In this document: in pieces, positions 15,511-21,445 of the stretch | Layout of the letters: every line of letters begins with the position of its first letter | How positions within the stretch are numbered: the first letter of the stretch is position 1 | Assembly (NCBI GenBank): GCA_004553095.1 | Contig: SFMJ01000006.1 | Location: 1 to 21,445 of the forward strand | Length of the DNA stretch: 21,445 nt | Reading direction: 5' to 3' | Origin: Bacteroidales bacterium | GTDB taxonomy: Bacteria > Bacteroidota > Bacteroidia > Bacteroidales > Muribaculaceae | Notes under the pieces: model-generated | Seen by the model: only the letters and a program-made list of their open reading frames with translations | What the model was told of the DNA's origin: nothing | Database searches by the model: none | Position numbers and translations under genes: made by a program

Positions 15511-15547
15511 GTGAGAATGTCACAAAAAATAGGGACAAAAACGTCAC
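15511..15547. promoter_or_regulatory. Possible operator dyad and GTCAC direct repeats before clpC
   Basis: GTGA-N5-TCAC (15511-15523) is a short dyad. Its GTCAC (15519-15523) is repeated as GTCAC at 15543-15547, 24 bp downstream, both followed by an A-rich TAG. Relative to the predicted sigma-54 start (near 15627) they lie at about -115 and -80, in the usual range for an enhancer-binding protein. Inference only. Confidence 0.35.
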
Positions 15548-15600
15548 TAAATAGCAAAAAAATATATAAAAGGAGGAAAAACAGGGTGATTTTTCAAAAT

Positions 15601-15615
15601 TGGCACGACATTTGC
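15601..15615 (+). promoter_or_regulatory. Sigma-54 (RpoN) promoter for clpC
   Basis: tggcacg-acat-ttgc matches the -24/-12 consensus TGGCACG-N4-TTGC at every fixed position, with GG (15602-15603) and GC (15614-15615) correctly spaced. The predicted start near 15627 leaves a leader of about 20 nt. No acceptable TAnnTTTG promoter exists in this spacer; gacatttg overlaps the site but lacks the first T and a -33 box. Confidence 0.7.
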
Positions 15616-15646
15616 GGTGTAAAGGAGAAACAAACATCCAAAATAG

Positions 15647-18217
15647 ATGAGCAACGACTATTCAAAGCAATTTTTGCCCGTACTTGAGCTTGCCTTGGAA
15701 GAGGCTAAGCGCACAGGATCTCGAGTGATCATGCCCGAACACTTTATGTTAGCGGCACTTCGTGACCGCGACGGCGTGGCATACAAGATCATAAGTCGGG
15801 TCAATGTAGATATCGACAAAGTGATCGAAGAGATAGAGGAAGCACTCAGGCAACAGCCGGAACCACAAGACACCACTACCCTCTTCGACGAGAAATATGC
15901 CATCACCCTCTCCGGGGTGAGGTTTCTACAGCTTGCCACCTCCGAGGCACGCAAGATGAATATGCGAGTAATCGGCAGCGAGCACCTCTTCATGGCACTT
16001 GTCAACGACAAAAATGGCATGGATTCCGAGATACTGCGTCACATCAAAGAGGAATACTTCAACTTCAACATCACCATTCAGGGCATCAACATCGGAGAAA
16101 TGCCGAGCGACATGAAATCTGACGATGACCAAGACGATCTACTCTTCGAAGAAGAAGGCAAATCGGATGGAGGAGAGCCGGGCAATCGCCCCGAGGGGTC
16201 AGGACAGGGAGGAACGGGCATAAGAACTCGTTCACAGCGAGGCAAAGGCAGCGACACACCGGCGCTCGACAAATATGGCTATGACATGACCAAAGCGGCG
16301 TCCGAGGGCAACCTGGATCCTGTGGTGGGTCGAGAGAAAGAGATCGAGCGACTGGCACAGATTTTGTCTCGACGCAAGAAGAACAATCCTGTGCTGATCG
16401 GCGAGCCGGGAGTCGGCAAATCGGCTATCGTCGAGGGATTGGCACTGCGCATCGTGCAGCGCAAAGTGTCGCGCGTACTCTTCGACAAGCGCGTGATTGG
16501 GTTAGACATGGCGTCGATGGTGGCAGGCACCAAATTCCGCGGTCAATTCGAAGAGCGCATCAAGGCAGTGCTCGACGAGCTATCGAAGAACAAAGACATC
16601 ATCCTCTTCATCGACGAGTTGCACACGATCGTGGGAGCCGGCAACACAAGCGGATCGATGGATGCCGCCAACATATTGAAGCCGGCATTGGCGCGAGGTG
16701 AGATCCAATGCATCGGAGCGACCACGCTCGACGAATATCGACAGAACATCGAGAAAGATGGAGCATTAGAGCGACGCTTCCAGAAAGTGATCGTCGATCC
16801 GACGACACCTGAAGAGACCTTAGAGATCTTGCGACAAGTCAAGAGCAAATATGAAGATCACCACAACGTGACTTATACCGAAGAGGCCTTGGAGGCATGT
16901 GTATCGCTGACCGAGCGCTATGTCAGCGACCGCACCTTCCCCGACAAGGCTTTGGATGCACTCGACGAGGCCGGGAGCCGCGTACATATCACCAATATCG
17001 TGGTGCCCGAAGCGATCGACAATCTTGAGAAGCGAGTAGACGAACTGACCCAAGAGAAATTGGCGGCAGCCAAGGCACAGGACTACGAGCGTGCGGCCTC
17101 ACTTCGCGACGAAGTTCTAAAAGCCAAAGAGGAATTAGACCAAGCCAAGAAAGAATGGGAAGAGGGACTTAACAGCGAGCGCCAGGTGGTGGATGCCGAG
17201 AAGGTGGCAGAGGTAGTTGCACTGATGACGGGAGTACCGACGCAGCGCATCGCACAAGCCGAAGGAGTTCGACTGCTGAAGATGGGCGAGAGCCTCAAGG
17301 GGTGTGTCATCGGTCAAGACGAAGCCATCCGGAAGGTGGTGAAAGCCATCCAGCGCAACCGCATCGGCTTGAAAGACCCCAACAAGCCTATCGGCGTGTT
17401 CATGTTCTTAGGTCCCACGGGCGTAGGTAAGACACTTCTTGCCAAGAAATTGGCGGAATATATGTTCGACTCCACCGACTCCTTGCTGAGGGTCGATATG
17501 AGTGAATTTATGGAGAAATTCAGCGTATCACGCTTGGTGGGAGCACCTCCGGGATATGTCGGCTACGAAGAGGGTGGACAGCTCACCGAGAAAGTGAGAA
17601 GGAAGCCCTATAGCGTGGTGCTGCTCGACGAGATCGAAAAGGCACACCCCGATGTGTTCAATCTATTGCTGCAAGTCATGGACGAAGGGCGTCTCACCGA
17701 CTCCTTAGGTCGGAAGATAGACTTCAAGAACACCATCTTGATCATGACGAGCAACGTCGGTTCCCGACAACTCAAAGAATTTGGAGGCGGAGTCGGCTTC
17801 AACTCCGGCGAAGTGAGCAAAGAGCAGGGACACAGCGTGATCTCCAAGGCATTGAACCGCGCCTTCTCACCCGAGTTCCTGAACCGTGTCGACGACATCA
17901 TCATGTTCGATTCCCTCGACTACGAGAGCATCTCCAAGATCATCGACATCGAGCTTCGCGAATTTATGGTACGCGTTGAGAAACTTGGTTATCGCCTTGA
18001 ACTTAGCGACGCGGCGAAGAAATTTATCGCCGACAAGGGCTATGACAAGAACTTTGGAGCCCGCCCGCTGAAGCGTTCGATCCAGAAATATCTGGAAGAT
18101 GAACTTGCCGAGATGATGTTGCGGCTCAACGCCGAGTCACAGATAGGGGGCACGATTAAGGCCGACTATCATGAAGGTGACGAAAAGCTGACGATAGACT
18201 ATAAGCCTGTGGAATAA
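15647..18217 (+). CDS. clpC: ClpC-type AAA+ unfoldase of the Clp protease
   Basis: This 856-residue Hsp100 protein unfolds substrates and feeds them to ClpP. It has a double Clp N-domain (about 1-150), then a long Asp/Glu- then Gly/Arg-rich linker (about 155-215). AAA1 has Walker A GEPGVGKS (252-259) and Walker B DE (323-324). A short middle region with a UVR motif follows (about 460-500, AAAKAQDYERAASLRDE), then AAA2 with Walker A GPTGVGKT (589-596) and DE (661-662). The short UVR-bearing middle, in place of the long ClpB coiled coil, and the V716-G717-F718 tripeptide, which matches the ClpP-docking loop of ClpC, identify it as ClpC and not ClpB. It is monocistronic between a sigma-54-type promoter and a terminator at 18289-18329. 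Confidence 0.95.
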   Translation: MSNDYSKQFLPVLELALEEAKRTGSRVIMPEHFMLAALRDRDGVAYKIISRVNVDIDKVIEEIEEALRQQPEPQDTTTLFDEKYAITLSGVRFLQLATSEARKMNMRVIGSEHLFMALVNDKNGMDSEILRHIKEEYFNFNITIQGINIGEMPSDMKSDDDQDDLLFEEEGKSDGGEPGNRPEGSGQGGTGIRTRSQRGKGSDTPALDKYGYDMTKAASEGNLDPVVGREKEIERLAQILSRRKKNNPVLIGEPGVGKSAIVEGLALRIVQRKVSRVLFDKRVIGLDMASMVAGTKFRGQFEERIKAVLDELSKNKDIILFIDELHTIVGAGNTSGSMDAANILKPALARGEIQCIGATTLDEYRQNIEKDGALERRFQKVIVDPTTPEETLEILRQVKSKYEDHHNVTYTEEALEACVSLTERYVSDRTFPDKALDALDEAGSRVHITNIVVPEAIDNLEKRVDELTQEKLAAAKAQDYERAASLRDEVLKAKEELDQAKKEWEEGLNSERQVVDAEKVAEVVALMTGVPTQRIAQAEGVRLLKMGESLKGCVIGQDEAIRKVVKAIQRNRIGLKDPNKPIGVFMFLGPTGVGKTLLAKKLAEYMFDSTDSLLRVDMSEFMEKFSVSRLVGAPPGYVGYEEGGQLTEKVRRKPYSVVLLDEIEKAHPDVFNLLLQVMDEGRLTDSLGRKIDFKNTILIMTSNVGSRQLKEFGGGVGFNSGEVSKEQGHSVISKALNRAFSPEFLNRVDDIIMFDSLDYESISKIIDIELREFMVRVEKLGYRLELSDAAKKFIADKGYDKNFGARPLKRSIQKYLEDELAEMMLRLNAESQIGGTIKADYHEGDEKLTIDYKPVE

Positions 18218-18254
18218 AAAAGCTGAGAATATAAGACTCATAAAAGCTGAGAAT
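18218..18254 (+). repeat. 13-bp direct repeat downstream of clpC
   Basis: aaaagctgagaat occurs at 18218-18230 and 18242-18254 (24-bp period), immediately after the clpC stop codon; a third partial copy, aaaagct, is at 18261-18267. Function unknown. Confidence 0.85.
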
Positions 18255-18288
18255 TAAAGAAAAAGCTCGTAACTAAACAAAGAAAAGC

Positions 18289-18329
18289 AAGCAGATACCG
18301 TTGAGATAATGGTATCTGCTTATTTTTTA
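18289..18329 (+). terminator. Rho-independent terminator after clpC
   Basis: An 11-bp perfect stem (aagcagatacc, 18289-18299, with ggtatctgctt, 18311-18321) and an 11-nt loop are followed by attttttat. Confidence 0.9.
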
Positions 18330-18363
18330 TACGAAAAATAGGGAAAAAGTCATAAATTTTTTG

Positions 18364-18371
18364 TAATTTTG
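18364..18371 (+). promoter_or_regulatory. Probable gyrA -7 box
   Basis: TAATTTTG matches the TAnnTTTG -7 element, about 75 nt before the gyrA start. No clear TTTG lies 17-23 nt upstream, so the promoter is incomplete by consensus. Confidence 0.5.
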
Positions 18372-18446
18372 TGTGTTAAACTGCCATGCTCCGGATAGGG
18401 GCAAATGGGTGCTTAAAAAAGAAGAAACAAACCGAAAAAAAGTATA

Positions 18447-21020
18447 ATGCAAGTAGACGAAAGAATAATACCGATTAATATAGAATCGGAGATGAAGAGT
18501 GCCTACATCGACTACTCCATGTCGGTGATAGTGTCGCGAGCTCTACCGGATGTAAGAGATGGCTTCAAGCCGGTGCATCGCAGAGTATTGTTTGGCATGA
18601 ATGAGTTGGGCAACACCTATTCGGGCGATACGAAGAAATCGGCGAGAATAGTAGGAGAAGTGATGGGTAAATATCACCCACATGGCGACTCCTCTATCTA
18701 TCTGACGATGGTAAGAATGGCACAGGAATGGTCGTTGCGCTATCCGTTGGTATTCGGTCAGGGCAACTTTGGATCGATCGACGGCGACTCCCCGGCAGCG
18801 ATGCGTTATACGGAGGTGAAATTAGAGAGGATGGGAGAAGAGTTACTGCGCGATCTCGACAAAGAGACGGTGGACTTCATGCCCAACTTCGACAACACAC
18901 TGATGGAGCCGACAGTATTGCCGACCCGCATACCCAACCTCTTGGTGAATGGAGCTTCAGGAATCGCAGTGGGTATGGCTACGAATATGCCACCCCACAA
19001 CCTTACGGAATCGCTGAATGCCTCGATAGCACTGATCGACGATCCGGAGATCAGCATCGAGGGTCTGATGGAACATATCAAGGCACCCGACTTCCCCACC
19101 GGCGGTGAGATCTATGGCATGCAGGGAGTAAAAGATGCCTTCGAGACAGGCCGCGGCAGGATCATCCTCCGCGCCAAAGCAGAGATCGAGAATGATGGCA
19201 ACCACGATATGATCGTCATCTCCGAGATTCCCTACGGCGTGCTGAAAGGGGAACTTGTCAAGTCGATTCATACCCTTGCCGAAGAGAAGAAGATCGACGG
19301 CATCGCTGATGTCACCGACACCTCGGCGCGCGGCAAGATCAACATCGTGATCGACATCAAGCGCGATGCCAACGCCAATGTAGTCTTGAACAAGCTCTTC
19401 AAGCTGACACAACTTCAGACCTCATTCAGCGTCAACAACGTTGCACTGGTGAATGGACGTCCTCAGACGTTGAACCTCAAAGAGATCTTAGAGGCATTCG
19501 TCGGACACCGTCGCGAGGTGGTGACACGCCGCACACGCTATGAGCTTCGTAAGGCAGAAGAGCGAGCCCACATCCTCCAGGGGTTGATGATCGCTACTGA
19601 CAATATCGACGAAGTAATCGCCATAATCCGCAGCAGCAAGACCACCGACGAGGCACGCGAGCGACTCTCCGAGCGTTTCGGACTCGATGAGATCCAGACA
19701 CGCGCCATCGTCGAGATGCGACTCCGTCAGCTCACCGGCTTGGAGATGGAGAAATTGCGTCAAGAATATGACGAATTGATGCATCTTATTGCCTATTACA
19801 ATGAAATTTTGAGCAATGATCACACACTTCGCGAAGTAATCAAGCAAGAACTTGTGGAGATCAGAGACAAATATGGCGACGAGCGTCGCACGAAGATCAA
19901 CCTGCAATCGGGCGACTTCAGCACCGAGAGCTTCTATGCCGACGATGCGATGATCATCACGATCTCCCACTTGGGCTATATCAAGCGCACGCCGCTGAGC
20001 GAGTTCCGTGCCCAACATAGAGGAGGCGTCGGCGCCAAGGGCAGCTCGACACGCGATGAAGACTTCATCGAACACATCTACCCGGCAACGAACCATAACC
20101 ACATGCTCTTCTTCACCGAGAAGGGACGTTGCTACTGGCTGAGAGTCTACGAGATACCCGAGGGGGCAAAGAACTCGAAAGGACGCGCGATCCAGAATCT
20201 GCTTCAGATCGATGCCGACGACAAGGTGAATGCCTTCATCCGCGTCAAAGATCTGACCGACCAGGAATTTACCGCCACCCACAACTTGGTGTTCGGCACG
20301 AAGTTAGGTTTCATCAAGAAGACCTCACTTGCCGCCTACTCCCGTCCTCGTTCCATCGGCGTGAATGCGATCGTGATGCGCGAAGATGACGAAGTGGTGG
20401 ACGTGCGACTGACTGACGGCAACAGCGAGATCATTATGGCCAACCGCAGTGGGCGAGCCATCCGTTTCAACGAGCAGGGAGTACGCGCTCAGGGACGTAT
20501 CTCGCAGGGTGTCAAAGCGATGACCCTCGAAGAGGGTGATGAAGTGATCGGTATGATCACCATGACCGGTGCACCCGACGAGACAGTGATGGTGGTATCG
20601 AGCAATGGCTATGGCAAGCGCTCGGCACTCGACGACTACCGCATCACCAACCGTGGCGGTAAGGGTGTGAAGACTATCAACATCACCGAGAAGACCGGCG
20701 ACCTGATAGCAATCAAGAATGTCAACGACAACAACGATCTGATGATCATCAACCAGAGTGGCATCACACTTAGACTCTCTGTGGCAGATGTCAGAGTGAT
20801 GGGTCGTGCCACACAGGGAGTTAAGCTCATCGACCTCAACAAGCGCGGCGGCACCATCGCTTCAGTCTGCAAAGTAGACTCCGACCCCGCCGAAGAGGAG
20901 ATTGCAGAATACTCTGAAGATATCGTCGAAGGTGCTACCCCGACAGAGATGACACCTGAAGAGGATGTCGACACTGCCGAAGGGGCTGAGACCGATGCAG
21001 AAGAAAATGCAGAGGAATAA
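18447..21020 (+). CDS. gyrA: DNA gyrase subunit A
   Basis: This 857-residue subunit breaks and rejoins DNA in gyrase, which adds negative supercoils using ATP hydrolysed by GyrB. The breakage-reunion domain fills about 1-500, with catalytic Y121 (AAMRYTE). The quinolone-resistance region reads HPHGDSSIYLTM (77-88): D81 and S82 are the susceptible-type residues, while L86 occupies the usual acidic position (E. coli D87). The C-terminal beta-pinwheel begins near 510 and holds a GyrA-box, QHRGGVG (523-529), which separates it from ParC. A strongly acidic tail (about 815-857) ends the protein, as in gyrases where the tail tunes supercoiling. It follows the clpC terminator and is probably co-transcribed with the next gene. 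Confidence 0.97.
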   Translation: MQVDERIIPINIESEMKSAYIDYSMSVIVSRALPDVRDGFKPVHRRVLFGMNELGNTYSGDTKKSARIVGEVMGKYHPHGDSSIYLTMVRMAQEWSLRYPLVFGQGNFGSIDGDSPAAMRYTEVKLERMGEELLRDLDKETVDFMPNFDNTLMEPTVLPTRIPNLLVNGASGIAVGMATNMPPHNLTESLNASIALIDDPEISIEGLMEHIKAPDFPTGGEIYGMQGVKDAFETGRGRIILRAKAEIENDGNHDMIVISEIPYGVLKGELVKSIHTLAEEKKIDGIADVTDTSARGKINIVIDIKRDANANVVLNKLFKLTQLQTSFSVNNVALVNGRPQTLNLKEILEAFVGHRREVVTRRTRYELRKAEERAHILQGLMIATDNIDEVIAIIRSSKTTDEARERLSERFGLDEIQTRAIVEMRLRQLTGLEMEKLRQEYDELMHLIAYYNEILSNDHTLREVIKQELVEIRDKYGDERRTKINLQSGDFSTESFYADDAMIITISHLGYIKRTPLSEFRAQHRGGVGAKGSSTRDEDFIEHIYPATNHNHMLFFTEKGRCYWLRVYEIPEGAKNSKGRAIQNLLQIDADDKVNAFIRVKDLTDQEFTATHNLVFGTKLGFIKKTSLAAYSRPRSIGVNAIVMREDDEVVDVRLTDGNSEIIMANRSGRAIRFNEQGVRAQGRISQGVKAMTLEEGDEVIGMITMTGAPDETVMVVSSNGYGKRSALDDYRITNRGGKGVKTINITEKTGDLIAIKNVNDNNDLMIINQSGITLRLSVADVRVMGRATQGVKLIDLNKRGGTIASVCKVDSDPAEEEIAEYSEDIVEGATPTEMTPEEDVDTAEGAETDAEENAEE

Positions 21021-21099
21021 ACCAACGGCACTAATAGAGGTCAAAAGTTAAAAGTGAAACAACATAGAGAAAAAGTTAACAACAAAAAAAGATACCATT

Positions 21100-21445
21100 A
21101 TGAAAAAAATCTTGACTTTAGCGCTATGCGTAGCATCGGTAGCAAGCATAAGTGCACAGAAGCCGGTAGTGGAACAAGCATCCAAACTTTCGGGCAAACT
21201 TGACAAGATCGAAGATGCACGCACCTTGGCCCAACAGGCCATCGCAGAGCAGGGGACACCCCAGCAACAGGCACGCGCCTACTATGTAGCGGGCAAGATC
21301 GAGTTTGATGCCTTCAAGCAGAGAGAGAACAAGAAACTCATCAATCCACAAGATCCGGCAGTCGATCCGGTGGAGATGGGATATGAACTTCTCAACGGTT
21401 ATGCCTACTATATGAAGGCAATGCCCTTAGATGCAGTGCCCGATG
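21100..21445 (+). CDS. Secreted TPR-like protein, N-terminal part (cut by window end)
   Basis: A reading frame opens with ATG at 21100 and runs without a stop to the window end (115 codons). The product starts with a signal peptide (MKKILTLALCVASVASISAQ), followed by helical, Ala/Gln/Lys-rich sequence with a pattern like tetratricopeptide repeats (DARTLAQQAIAEQG ... QARAYYVAGKIEFDAF ... YELLNGYAYYMKAMPLD). TPR proteins of this kind follow gyrA in several Bacteroidales (recalled, not checked). It lies 79 bp after gyrA with no terminator between, so it is probably in the same transcript. It is likely periplasmic and used for protein-protein contacts; no enzymatic domain is visible in this part. 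Confidence 0.8.
   Translation, partial: MKKILTLALCVASVASISAQKPVVEQASKLSGKLDKIEDARTLAQQAIAEQGTPQQQARAYYVAGKIEFDAFKQRENKKLINPQDPAVDPVEMGYELLNGYAYYMKAMPLDAVPD

Noticed and set aside
15511..15523. CRP-type operator (TGTGA-N6-TCACA)
   Set aside because: The spacing is N5 and the outer T/A bases are not both present, so it is listed only as an unnamed dyad.
15647..18217. Annotation of this Hsp100 gene as clpB
   Set aside because: The middle region is short with a UVR motif and there is a VGF ClpP-docking tripeptide (716-718); ClpB has a long coiled-coil middle domain and no such loop.
18397..18413. GG-N10-GC sigma-54-like spacing before gyrA
   Set aside because: Only the GG and GC dinucleotides fit; the -24 and -12 blocks do not match, and a TAnnTTTG box lies nearby.
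19488..20282. 264-codon minus-strand frame opposite gyrA
   Set aside because: Antisense shadow of gyrA; codon structure explains the long open frame and the product resembles nothing I recognise.
1..21445. Mobile elements, CRISPR arrays, defence or toxin-antitoxin systems
   Set aside because: I saw no transposase, integrase, long inverted repeats, spaced repeats or small toxin-like gene pairs; the gene set is housekeeping.

Overview
The window is a block of housekeeping and stress-response genes from a member of the Bacteroidales (Bacteroidota), plausibly Porphyromonas-like. Evidence for this: promoters of the TTTG-N19/20-TAnnTTTG type that is specific to Bacteroidota, a fused FeoA-FeoB iron transporter, a secreted DPP5-like S9 peptidase, the gene order tpiA / SPOR protein / folE, and gyrA followed by a TPR protein. 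Genus is an inference; no rRNA or other taxonomic marker is present.

Layout. Positions 1-116 hold the 3' end of tmRNA (ssrA), followed by a hairpin terminator that also serves the facing gene. Positions 199-1266 (-) encode a secreted choloylglycine-hydrolase-family amidase. A 323-bp AT-rich divergent spacer separates it from htrA (1590-3044, +), which ends at a strong terminator. An MFS transporter (3178-4425, +) converges on a minus-strand operon: tpiA (start 6331), a SPOR-domain secreted protein, then folE (end 4456). A 222-bp divergent spacer with two clear sigma-ABfr-type promoters separates tpiA from the operon uvrB - ygiQ - DPP5-like peptidase (6554-12740, +), which ends at a long hairpin terminator. 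After it come feoAB (13026-15473), clpC (15647-18217), gyrA (18447-21020) and the start of a TPR-like secreted protein cut by the window end.

How they relate. Most genes serve proteostasis (tmRNA, HtrA, ClpC), DNA maintenance (UvrB, GyrA), central metabolism (TpiA, FolE), iron uptake (FeoAB) and peptide use (DPP5-like).

The genes themselves are ordinary; the most interesting material lies in the spacers. (1) A 17-20 bp motif, core tttagagcgcgttcctt, occurs three times in the same orientation in the spacers before htrA, uvrB/tpiA and feoAB, and a related near-palindrome lies before clpC. (2) clpC has an exact match to the sigma-54 -24/-12 consensus, with the palindrome and a second dyad at typical enhancer distance upstream; htrA has a weaker sigma-54-like site. 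(3) The uvrB promoter sits so close to the ATG that its mRNA should be leaderless or nearly so. I see no mobile element, CRISPR array or defence system.
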